Part shown: piece by piece, positions 24,378 to 34,399 of the stretch
Position numbering within the stretch: the stretch's first letter is position 1
Layout of the letters: every line of letters starts with the position of its first letter
DNA from: Allium sativum
Taxonomy: Eukaryota; Streptophyta; Magnoliopsida; Asparagales; Amaryllidaceae
Length of the DNA stretch: 64,000 bases
NCBI GenBank assembly: GCA_030737875.1
Contig: CM060912.1
Span: 875,091,199 to 875,155,198 of the forward strand
Direction of reading: 5' to 3'
Made by a program: the position numbers and the translations under genes
Notes under the pieces: model-generated
Seen by the model: only the letters and a program-made list of their open reading frames with translations
Database searches by the model: none
Told to the model about the DNA's origin: nothing

Positions 24378-26043
24378 GTTCCTTCCCCCTTGAAAGAATT
24401 TCATCCCCGAAATTACTAAGAAAGGAAGAATGCTACAAACTCAGCAAATTTAAAATTCCAATTGGTTAAAAAAGTCTCTTCTACTTTCCAAACTTCTATT
24501 TTAACCAAACTAGTAAATCTTAATAGAAACCAATTCCAAAAAAATTCAAAAGATTGGAAATTTTTGAACACCTTAAATTTTCGAATTTTTTTGGCAAAGT
24601 CTCTCCTGTAGGAGGGACTTCTAGAATATTGCAGCAACAATAAAAAGATTTACATCAACCTACACGGTCGGAAAATCAAATTCAAAATACAAATCAAAAC
24701 CAAAAATTCATATGTTGCGTAAGCGTACCTTATGCAAGCGTTACTAAGCGATAAACGATAAGCTATACTTGGGTTGGCTCAATTATTATGCAGCCTTTAA
24801 ATAAACCGGATTCAATCAGCTCCATCATTAGCTCTTGTACCTGTTCTCAATTCAACAAACTTTCATTAACCTCAATATCATGTCAATTGGTTCAAACATC
24901 CATTTCAAACAAATTTTACATGTAATACAATTTATATGAAATTTTTATTCATAACCATGCAATCATTTCCAACCATACAATAAAACTGGTCTCCAAACAT
25001 TTCGTTAGGATTCATTATATACGCATATTTCTATTTTTCAAATCAAACCACTTCTTATTTATGTTAAATTTTAATACCCAGGTTTAAATGTTAACTTATA
25101 AAATTCATAAGTTAAGTCTAAAATTCTTATTTGCACTTTTCATATTTGAAATTCCAATTCAAATCCATATCTAACCAGTAAATCTCAACCATACAATCAA
25201 ACTGATTTCAAAATATTTCATTTAGTATTTATTCACAAGTCAAATTCTTATTATCTTATTTAATTTTACCTCACTTAAGTTAAATTTTAAATTCAATTTA
25301 AATTGTTGGATTTTTATATTCGCTTTCTCGAACAAATTTCCATTAACAAATTTTACAAAGGTAGCAATCCGTCACTTTGAAACTCGAAAATGAATACCGA
25401 TAATGTTGCAGTCGATTATCAGAATTATTTTACTGAAGTGATTTTAGTGCTTAATTCAGTTGTAAAATTTATCTAAAAATGATTTTTATCCGATAAACCT
25501 TCCAAAGTAATATTATATTGCTTTGTAGTACCTCAAAAGAATAATTCCCAAATATCCAGGATTTAAATTCTCTATACTAGTCTAAATTCAATTTTAATTC
25601 AACTTATTTGTATATCTTATTCTATACAAATTCAATTTGGTTATAAATAACCATCTCCATATTTTAATCTCATTTGATTACAATAATAATAACAACCAAT
25701 CACATCAATACTTTTCAGAAAATTATTCCTTTATATAAAAATATAGTTTTGGGTAAATTTATTTCATTTACCCACCTTTTAAAACAATATTATGTCAATT
25801 TGCCTCGTTTAAGTGTTTATAAATCCCTATCGACCACTTCAGCTAAACGCATCGATTTGGAATTCATATACCACTCAACAGATCAACCAACACAATATAA
25901 AACCATTTTTTAATACAAATCTACATATATGCTTTCTTATATATATTCACTCAAACTCGATCTAGGATATTTCTAATCCCATTTCTATTAAATTATGCCC
26001 CAGAGCCAAGGTTACGACTCTACCTTCAGCTCTGATACCACTT
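24378..26043 (-). mobile_element. Non-coding interior of element D
   Basis: It is bounded by a polypurine tract at 24378-24391 (sense AGGGGGAAGGAAC) and a primer site at 26023-26040. The 'ttcgaaaatttaaggtgtt' motif found in B and G occurs near 24570-24590. Frames are short and AT-driven, and I see no gag or pol similarity. Confidence 0.7.
26023..26040 (-). promoter_or_regulatory. Primer-binding site of element D
   Basis: Sense TGGTATCAGAGCTGAAGG, three bases from the 5' LTR at 26044. tRNA-Met type. Confidence 0.85.
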
Positions 26044-26394
26044 TGTAACAACCCACTTTTTCTTATAATTTAAGCCAACATCTAACAACCCATGTCAACT
26101 CAAATTGCATAGAAAAGAATATAATTAGGAGAAAGAAGTTCGAGGGTGAGAGAAGAAAGCAAGAAATATTAGAATAGAAGAATAATAAGATCGGAGTCTC
26201 ACAGCGTAATGGACAAAATATAATAATTAATAATACTTTATTCAAAAGGATATATATATGTGATTGCAACATCAGAGTATACATCCACATCAATCAATAC
26301 ACACAGTGGAATAACAAGTACTAGTAAGTATAATAATACGTCTCGAATCCAGTTCCTTTTCAGATGCTCCAAGCGAAACCTAACCTGGAAATAT
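26044..26394 (-). mobile_element. 5' LTR of element D, left part
   Basis: It begins TGTAACAACCCAC next to the primer site and is broken by insertion of G. An acceptor-like TTTCCAG/G lies near 26385. No coding potential is seen. Confidence 0.7.
26390..26394. repeat. Target-site duplication AATAT, left copy, element G
   Basis: AATAT precedes the G 5' LTR and recurs directly after the G 3' LTR at 57038-57042. This defines G as one 30.6-kb unit. Confidence 0.85.
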
Positions 26395-27239
26395 TGTAAC
26401 AACCCGAAAATCTGGGCCAGTTTAAAATTTTATTTTGGCGATTTTAGCGAATTTTGAACATTTAAAATGAATTATTTTAAATAATATCGACGAGAAATTT
26501 ATTTTTAATAGAATTCGACGTATATATTATATACGTCGTTGTTAGAATATAAATAATTATATATAATTGTAAAAGGAATTGAAAATGGCGCGGTAGTTCG
26601 ATAATTCGATTTCAAACTTAAATTGAACGTACCGGGAGCAAAACAAACCGGATTTTAGTGAAACCAAAAATAATAGGATCTAATTGATGATATCTTTCTA
26701 ATGAATCCGAAAAATCAAAATTTCATAGCGGGAATCAAAAGATATGTCCAGTTGAAAATTCTGAATAGTCGCTATGGAATTCAGGCCCTTAAAAATGGAA
26801 ATTTTGCAAACGACCTCGGATTTCGATGAAACCACTTTTGTTGGATCCGCAGTGTCAAATTATTGCTAGATTCCAAATTTCATAATTTTTCGAATCAGTA
26901 TGTGAGCGTGGCAAAGGAAAACGTGTTTGACCAGTTTTAGTTGATTTTAATCGGCTGGAAAATGGCCATTTTTCAAACGGTCTCAGAATTCGATGAAACT
27001 AGTTTTGTTAGGACCGTATCGTCAATACGAAGCTAGAAATTATTTTTCTCAAAATTTTCGAGTCCGTATGTGGCCCCAGTAAATTGAAATACGTGTTCGA
27101 ATTCAATATATAGAGTTATATTTCGATTTTGACGAAAACTGATCGAAATGATCAAATCAGCCTGCGATACATATCCCATTGTGTTCGGAATGGGGGTGAA
27201 ACGCTATGGACGACAGGCGGTGGGCCTCGTTTAGAGGTC

Positions 27240-27579
27240 ATATGTAAAAGTCAACTTTTTGAAATTAAAATAATAAATATAATAAAATAAAACCTCTTCC
27301 TCTCTCCTCTCCTTTTAACTTTTGCCCCCCCTGTTCTTCATTAATCATTAATCAAAAAAAAATACGAACCCCGTCGCTTGGCCCTCCACCATCGCTGGCC
27401 GGAGGCGCGCGCCCCCTCTACTCCAGCCCGACGAGCGACACACCCCCATCCGCCTCCTGATACCCTAGCGCGCCCCTTTTGACCGCCCACCACCCTCCGC
27501 CGAACACCAGAGGCCGCCAACCACCTCCTGAGCCGCAGCCGCCACCTGGGCTGACCCCCTTCCGACCGCCAATCCACCG
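27240..27579 (+). promoter_or_regulatory. Predicted promoter and GC-rich first exon of LTR G
   Basis: AT-rich sequence (about 27255-27290) passes into a C/T-rich tract and then a GC-rich segment ending exactly at CCACCG/GTGAGC. The segment has no clear ATG frame in sense, so it is more likely an untranslated leader. The H LTR has the same layout, ending at GTGAGC. Confidence 0.35.
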
Positions 27580-27806
27580 GTGAGCCTTTATTCATCTTTT
27601 GAATTGTTTAGATAATTTAAACTGATTTTTCTTGTGTTTAAAAACTGAAAAAAAAAATAGATTTTTAATTTAGGAAAAGCTTAGATTTTGAAATATAAAA
27701 AGGTTTGATTTATATATGTTAGAAAGACGGGATTTTTTTACTATAATAGGTCGGATTTTTAAGCTAGAAAAAAAAATTCGATCTCTCTATATATGAATGC
27801 AAAATA

Positions 27807-28030
27807 AAAAATTCGATTTTTATATATTGAATAGCATAGTAAAAATTCGATTTTTATATATTGAATAGCATAGTAAAAATTCGATTTTTATATATTGAAT
27901 AGCATAGTAAAAATGCGATTTTTATATATTGAATAGCGAAGTAAAAAATTTGATTTTTATATATTAAATAGCGAAGTAAAAATGTGATTTTTATATATTG
28001 AATAGCGAAGTAAAAATGTGATTTTTACAT
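27807..28030. repeat. 34-bp minisatellite in G 5' LTR
   Basis: About seven units of 'aaaaattcgatttttata' plus 'tattgaatagcatagt', with small changes. The 3' LTR array is at about 52215-52445. Confidence 0.85.
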
Positions 28031-28728
28031 ATGTAGAGAATAAGGGCAAAAAAAGTGACAAGAGGCAAGAATGACGAAGATTTCTACCTAAGAAGATTCG
28101 TGGCGTTGGATTAGCAATTCTATGAGAATTTCTCACTCTTTAATTTAATTTTCTAGTTATATATATACTAGGATGCAGACGGTGTTTAGTAGCACCCGAC
28201 ACCCGTCGTCCACAGACCATGGACGGCTTGTATGCTTGTTTGTTTGATTTTGATGTGTAGTTGATTGTGTGATGTCATGTGAAATGAAATAAAATATTTT
28301 ATAGTGGAAAATATTTTATAGTTAAAAATAGAATTATTAACATGCATATGAAATGAAATAAATTAATATAAACAAATCGAACGATTTGTTTATATACACA
28401 CATTTGACTGATATTGATTGGGACGATAAATTTTACACATCGCCCAACTGCACAAATAAATTCTGTGTTTGATTGTTTGAAATCCCACACGGGTATTGGG
28501 ATGATATTTGACGTACACTAATCCCGATTGTTTAGTTGTATGTCGATCGATTGATTGACAGACTGTTATAAGCGTTGAATATTTATATTTGATGCTTATA
28601 CAGTGTAGAATGCACTTTGGATGATGGTTGATTATTCATCGTTGTTGATATATACATGTGTTGTAGAAAATCCATATAATTAACATTATATGGTAATTGA
28701 TAGGGCCTCATTCCAGTTTCGAAAAAGG

Positions 28729-28905
28729 AATATTTGAAATAAAAATATTTGAAATAGAAATATTTGAAATAAAAGTATTTGAAATAGAAATATTTGAAAT
28801 AGAAATATTCGAAAAAGAAATATTTGAAATAGAAATATTTGAAATAAAAATATTTGAAATAAAAATATTTGAAATAGAAATATTCGAAATAGAATATTTG
28901 AAAAT
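28729..28905. repeat. 15-bp minisatellite in G 5' LTR
   Basis: About twelve units of ATATTTGAAATAGAA. The length is a multiple of three, which creates an artificial repetitive frame. The copy in the 3' LTR is at 53147-53320. Confidence 0.85.
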
Positions 28906-29044
28906 ATGAATATATGAAGCCGTGTCGATTAGATTTACGCCATTTTGACGTGAACGATATTTATATCGATTTTATTCATTGTATAACGAATATCGAAAGT
29001 GATTTCAAAATCTGAAATTTTGAAAAGAATTGAAATTCGAATTA

Positions 29045-29245
29045 AATTGAATAGAAATGAATTCAAATTGAAACTGAATAGAAATGAATTCAAATTGAAA
29101 CTGAATAGAAGTGAATTCAAATTGAAACTGAATAGAAGTGAATTCAAATTGAAACTGAATTGAAGTGAATTCAAATTGAAACTGAATAGAAGTGAATTCA
29201 AATTGAAACTGAATAGAAGTGAATTCAAATGAAATTGAATAGAAA
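29045..29245. repeat. 27-bp minisatellite in G 5' LTR
   Basis: About seven or eight units of 'gaaactgaatagaagtg' plus 'aattcaaatt'. The 3' LTR copy is at about 53460-53672 with a different unit count and order of variants. Confidence 0.85.
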
Positions 29246-30179
29246 TGAATTCGAATTGAAATTAAATTGAATTGAAAAATGAACTGAAATTGAATTAGAA
29301 ATCAATTTGAATTAAAATCGATTTGAAATGAATTTAAAACGAATTTATATTGGAATATTCAATTTTGATTTGAAATTGAATATGAAGTTTAAGCCGTTTT
29401 GAAAATGAATTTAAAACGATTTATAAAATTCATTTCGAAAGGAAATTAACGAAGTATATATTATATATATTATATATATAATATAATGGCCTGAATAGAA
29501 CGCACCCCGCCGCGGCAGTTCGCAAATTTCGACCATTGACTTCGAACGGATATTACAGGAGATCCGACCGTCGGATTCTCCTAAAACCGGAACCGCTGGG
29601 TTCCTATCGAAGAGAGCTTTCTAACGAATATTAGAAATTTGAAATCTAACGGTTGGATTTGGAATTATGTCCAAATCAAATTTTGTCCAAATCAAATTTG
29701 GAAAAGGTCGCTGTAAGTGCAGTTCGATAGCCGTTAATGGAAATCAACTGTACGGGCCTTGATAAAATTATTAAAAATAGTAATAATTTGTGTAAAATCT
29801 TAAGAAATGATTTGTGAAGAATTGGGATGAAAAACTCCATATTTGAAAAGATAAAAATAGATTTTTATCGAAATGAACTAGTTTTGAACTAGAATTATAA
29901 TTCTATTTATTTTTAAATAAATAAATTGGATTTGAAATGGTTTTGAAAATAACCAGAATTTCCAATAATTATATTGGAATGGATTTGAATCGAAATTGTC
30001 TTCGGAATATTTCGATGTTGGATTTCATGATGATACAGATATTGTTATGGGAATTTGAAAGATATAGATATGTATATCGTTATTTCCAATACGATATCTG
30101 TTGGTCGTAGAATTTGACATTGAATATAAGCCGATATATTTTCTATTCAAAGCCTTGTATTTAATATCAAATGTGATTT

Positions 30180-30430
30180 GGGTTTGTCGTGAATGGTGTC
30201 TTCATTAACACTGTTCTTGAACCCAGTTGAGAAAAGATTAAATCTTTTTATTTAGATTTAATGAAGTGTACCAATTAAATAATATTTAATTGAAATTGAA
30301 TTGATATTGATTTTTGGGTTTATCGTGGACAATGTTTTAAATAACACTCGTTCTTTAACCCGATAATTAATGGAATGTGGTTTTGGGTTTATCGTGAACC
30401 GTGTTTAAAATGACACTAATTCTTTAACCC
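30180..30430 (+). repeat. Three ~46-nt hairpin repeats in G 5' LTR
   Basis: Copies lie at 30180-30224, 30316-30361 and 30385-30430. Each has outer GGGTT/AACCC arms and an inner (G)TGT/ACA(C) helix. The 3' LTR triplet spans about 54593-54843. Confidence 0.55.
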
Positions 30431-30964
30431 AGTTAACGATTAAAACTAAGGGGAGTTTTAGTGAATCTTCAATTAGATTGAAAAGATCGAGAATGGAGTA
30501 TCACCAGTTTTACTCCAGGCGATAGTTAAATCTTTAATTAGATTTGAACGTGAAATGGTAATTGAATTTACCGATAACACCGTGGTGTTAGATATGAAGT
30601 ATTACCAGTTTTACTTCGTGGAATGAATAGGTTGGGATTGGGAAATTATAACAAATGATTACTTCGGTAAGGTTCGTTAATCCTGACTAGTTGAATCGAA
30701 ATTCAAAAGAAGATTAAAGAATAAATTCAAGGAATTTATCTTTGATAAAATTTATGGGAACCTTTCCCTGTGAATGTGAAATTTAGAAACTAACTGTGGG
30801 TTAGCCAAGCAGAATGGTTTTCTGGATATTGATTTGATGTTAGTTTCGGCCTTCGGGGTTAATATTTGGGGAATTATTCTCTTGATTAATTTACGGTTAG
30901 TGATTGATGAATTGGAGTGAGGCGTATGTTGTGTTTGTGTAACACTTATTTAAAATATACGCGT

Positions 30965-31003
30965 GTTATTCGGGAAGACCGGGTTTATCCCATTCTGAAT
31001 AAC
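30965..31003 (+). other. Covarying hairpin P6 in G 5' LTR
   Basis: GTTATTC/GAATAAC with apical GGGTTTATCCC. The 3' LTR copy is at 55378-55416. Confidence 0.6.
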
Positions 31004-31628
31004 TGATACGACGATAAGTCGAAGATGAAGACGATGGTCGAAGACCGGAGGTCTTCACGTCGTTTGGGTGATTACTAATGATCTTGATTGGGATGTACAC
31101 CCAAGAAGATGGAAATAGTTGGTGATCGTCCAGACGTACATGGAGATCGATGGATATGCGGGGTACTAGGTGCCCCCTGTTTCATTCAGACCCAGAACGA
31201 ACTTGTAAATGGACTGTGTGTCTGACATTGGATTTTAGTCTGTGTGATTGATCTTTATTAAATATATATCTATTTGGCGGCGGAGAATTTATTCCCTTGC
31301 TTAACGCCATTCTCTGAGACGTACGAGCCCAGGGGTTATATACTGATGGATATCAAACGCATAGAGTGAATTTCCTGTGTGGCATGCCTAAGTGGCAAAT
31401 GATCAAGGCTTCTGTTGAAAAGCAAAGTCTTGTGGTGATGATCAAAGCACAGCCTGTGTGGCACAGCTTTGTGTAACGTGAATTCACGAGCCTCACACCC
31501 CGGTGGTGAACCAAAAACGGGAGACGGACCTCAGGGGGGACATGCGTTTTCTTTCTAGCTATGGTGGTGTCAGCGACCTACCAGCCCTGACATTTATATT
31601 ATTTTCACCCGTGTGGTTGTTGTTGTTG

Positions 31629-31640
31629 CGAGGCGCCTCG
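31629..31640. other. CGAGGCGCCTCG palindrome in G 5' LTR
   Basis: A perfect 12-bp palindrome. The 3' LTR copy has one base change (GAGTCGCCTC). Confidence 0.45.
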
Positions 31641-31898
31641 GTTTGATCGGACGATCCGGGTCCGATGGAGTCATTCGTTGGCTCATTTACGCCCCAAAGG
31701 GCGGAGAAACGTAGTGTTCAGGCATTATAATCCACATCGGTGGACCGGCCCTGACGATCCAAGGGGCAATTGCGGCTGCTCCTGAGACTCGGGCTAGACA
31801 GTCTCGAATCGGTTGAGGACTATCTTTTGCCTCGGTTCATAGACGGAAATCCAATTTCCAAATACGTGATTTTGCGGTTTTAATTGTAGAACTAGTAT

Positions 31899-31928
31899 GG
31901 CGACATGATATATGGTACCCATGCCGCC
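31899..31928 (+). other. Hairpin P2 in G 5' LTR
   Basis: GGCG-A-CATG pairs with CATG-C-CGCC apart from one A-C mismatch. H has CATAG/CTATG at the same stem. Confidence 0.45.
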
Positions 31929-32023
31929 TATGATTGATACTTATGATTCGAAGATTGTTTTATACACCATACACTGATAATAGTATCAAATGATTTGTTT
32001 TAAAACGTATCAAGCATTCTTTG

Positions 32024-32094
32024 GCTGTTATAAGGGAAAACCCTATCCCCCGGATTTTGTTGCATTGTGTAATAGGACTGGGTCTTATAACAGC
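32024..32094 (+). other. Conserved covarying hairpin P1 in G 5' LTR
   Basis: The arms GCTGTTATAAG and CTTATAACAGC have 11 pairs. The fourth pair is G-C instead of A-U as in B and H. The inner helix is ACCC/GGGT where B, C, E and H have ACTC/GAGT. Confidence 0.65.
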
Positions 32095-32496
32095 TTCATT
32101 TTTCTCTATTTAGCATTGCGCTGTTCGTTTTATGCACTGGTATTCTTGGGAGGAAACCCGTTCGGTGTTATACGGCGTGGTCCCTTGATTTACCTAACTT
32201 TAAAACAAAGATTAATAACTGTTTTAGTTCTCACACCAGTCCCATGACTGACCTGGAGTTTATTGTTTTAACCTAAACTCTGGGTGCCCTTATTTTGACA
32301 CGGGCAGCTAGTAGTTTTGGTTTTGCAGATTTATATTCACAGGATGCTGGTTTACAGCTGGAACGATATCCGGAAAGCTTTGTATCCGTATATCTCATTC
32401 TAGTTGTGTATTGTATTATTTTCCGCTGCTATGTAATGTGTTGTAATCTCTGATATTTTTCTGTGTAATATTTATTCATTTATACTTTGTATATTC

Positions 32497-32560
32497 TTGT
32501 AATCTGATGCATTGTTGTAATATACAATGAAATGTTCTTTTGTATATGTTCTATTTTGTC
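32497..32560 (+). terminator. Predicted polyadenylation region near the end of the G 5' LTR
   Basis: Two TGTAA motifs, an AATGAA (32526-32531) and U-rich sequence resemble a plant 3'-end signal, 65-125 bp before the LTR end. B, C, F and the G 3' LTR have closely similar sequence. It implies that R runs almost to the LTR end. Confidence 0.35.
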
Positions 32561-32624
32561 GTGTTCTCAAGACAATCCGCGCTTTCCCTTCTCTTCGGTG
32601 ACCGGGGAAGTTCGGGTCGTCTCA

Positions 32625-33280
32625 TCGTGGTATCAGTGCTTTGGTTTACAAAGCTTAGAGAACAAGACACATTAGAACCATACGAAAGAATTCATCAGAT
32701 ATTGGATTAGTAATATCCAATGGGAATGACTCGTTAGAGATGGGATCAATAGTATCCTAGAACGAGTGTGAAGAGTATATTTTTAAAGTGAAAATAAATT
32801 TTGTTTTGAAAATTTAAATAAACTATTCGTATTTGATCATTTATTCTATATTGATCAGGACAATCCGATATATAAAGATTTTGCATATATGTCTTACAAA
32901 CGTGTATTCGAAGTTTTAATATACTAGATAGTTATAGAATCATACTCTAGTGCCCGGTGATAATTCTGGTGATGGGGCACCGTCGCCAGTATTTATTTTC
33001 GAGTTTCGAAAGTGAGATTTCTATAAATTTCCAATTTGACTGTTGTGAGAACCAAAGCTATATAGGATTTATTGTTGTGATTTGGCATCAAAAATCTGAT
33101 TTTTGACTATGTATCAAAGTTATGAATTTCAAAAGCTAATCAACTAATTGATTGATGGTTGTGGTGTTGATTATTGGTTGATTAATTAAAATTTGTATTA
33201 TATAGCCAATTTGATCAAATAATGAATTGTATTAAAAAATTATTGCATTTGCTTGCATATACATCTACTTACATTGAACA
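32625..33280 (+). mobile_element. Interior of element G, 5' part
   Basis: This starts at the primer site and matches the primer-side half of the B interior ('gagaacaagacacattagaac', 'agagatgggatca'). It has no coding frame of note. It ends with ATTGAACA where H is inserted. B reads ATCGAACAGG there, which fixes the expected continuation. Confidence 0.8.
32628..32644 (+). promoter_or_regulatory. Primer-binding site of element G
   Basis: TGGTATCAGTGCTTTGG, three bases after the LTR. One base differs from the usual TGGTATCAGAGC. Confidence 0.85.
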
Positions 33281-33872
33281 TGTGACGATCCCAAAATCCG
33301 AGGGGCGGTATTAAGGATAATCATTAGGAAATAACACATTAATCATCATAGCAGAGTACAGATAATAGCAGAAACAATAAATAAAATAATTTTACATGAA
33401 TATGACAGTGGAATCACAACATGTAGGAATATCAGAATAGCATAACGTGGGATATACTTAGTAAAAAGAAAGGGAAGTGATCAGTCATCATCGCCAGAGG
33501 CGGAATACATACATGCAGTGACATAATAAGAGTACCAGTCTACATCGCCGAAGGCGGAATACATATACATATAGTGAGAAATACGGAAAGTAGATCAGTC
33601 TGCATCGCCAGCGGCGGAATCATAATATACACAGTAATGGCGGAAAATATCTAAGTCATCACTATGAAGTCAGCCTCGCCATGAGCCAAAAGTGCATGCT
33701 GTGCAGCAGTGCAGAACCAAAAACCACCTGTCACCTGTGTACTAGGCTGCCCGTGTGAAAATAAGGGCACCCGCGTTTGCAAAGTGAAACAAACAACGAG
33801 TCAGTCATGGGGACTGGTATGAGGAATCCATTTAACAGTTAAACAATAGTAATAGCAAATCATAGGACCACG

Positions 33873-33884
33873 CCACTTTCGCGG
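33873..33884 (-). other. Hairpin P3 in H 3' LTR
   Basis: Sense CCGC-GAAA-GUGG: a short stem closed by a GAAA loop, followed by CGTGG. Confidence 0.4.
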
Positions 33885-33969
33885 AACGGGTTTACTCCAG
33901 TGATTGCTAGTGCATTTAAAATAGAGTAAATTCTTTTAAAACAATCGCAATGCTTTTAGAAAGAATGAA

Positions 33970-34041
33970 GCTATTATAAGACTCAGGTCCCATCACACAA
34001 TGCAACGCAAGCCGGAGGATAGAGTTTTACCTTATAATAGC
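33970..34041 (-). other. Conserved hairpin P1 in H 3' LTR
   Basis: Sense GCTATTATAAG/CTTATAATAGC with inner ACTC/GAGT. The 5' LTR copy is at 44736-44807. Confidence 0.6.
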
Positions 34042-34387
34042 CAAATATGCTTGATACGTATAAAGCAAAATCACTTTATATTATTACTAGTGCATATATG
34101 TTTCAAAAACGAATAGCATCATAAATATCAATCATAGGCGGCATAGCTACCATCTACTATGTCTCCATACTAGTTCTACAATCAAATCCGTTATCTCGTA
34201 TTGGAAATTGGATTTCCGTCATGAGTCGAGGCAAGGGGCAAGCTCCTCTCCGCTTCGAGACACTCTAGCAAATGCCTCAGGATTACGCACACTGGGTAAC
34301 CCCTGGATCGGCTGGGCCGGTCCTCACTTACGTTAGAGGATTGGCAATTCCTGAACACACGTTTCCCGGTCCTTACAGACCTATAAT

Positions 34388-34399
34388 CGAGGCGCCTCG
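34388..34399. other. CGAGGCGCCTCG palindrome in H 3' LTR
   Basis: A perfect 12-bp palindrome, repeated in the 5' LTR at 45154-45165. Confidence 0.45.

Larger units (their letters stand above)
27580..32328 (+). other. Predicted 4.75-kb intron within the G 5' LTR
   Basis: The donor is G/GTGAGC at 27580. The acceptor is a pyrimidine-rich GTTTTGGTTTTGCAG ending at 32328. The 3' LTR has the same pair (52001 and 56743). H (49326 to 44501), B and D have sites at matching places and similar spacing. RNA evidence is needed. Confidence 0.35.
26395..32624 (+). mobile_element. 5' LTR of element G
   Basis: It starts TGTAACAACCC and ends GTCGTCTCA, 6,230 bp. In order it contains duplicated modules at 26.59-27.08 kb, an AT-rich then C/T-rich promoter-like region (27240-27340), a GC-rich leader (27360-27579), a GTGAGC donor, three minisatellites, the triple hairpin repeat, P6, the GGCGCC palindrome, P2, P1, a TTTTGCAG acceptor and a polyadenylation-like region. 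No protein gene is evident. Confidence 0.9.

Noticed and set aside
28697..29228. Repetitive frames (FEIEI repeats and NSLLFSFNL repeats)
   Set aside because: They are translations of the 15-bp and 27-bp minisatellites, whose unit lengths are multiples of three. The same happens at 53115-53734.
32641..33280. Possible gag remnant in the G interior
   Set aside because: No zinc knuckle or capsid-like stretch in any frame, and element B has the same non-coding sequence, so it is not a decayed gag that I can recognise.
33281..33760. Regularly spaced 'catcgccNNNggcgga' motifs at the end of the H LTR, considered as a CRISPR-like array
   Set aside because: Only three or four short, imperfect repeats with uneven spacing in a plant LTR, so an ordinary local repeat.
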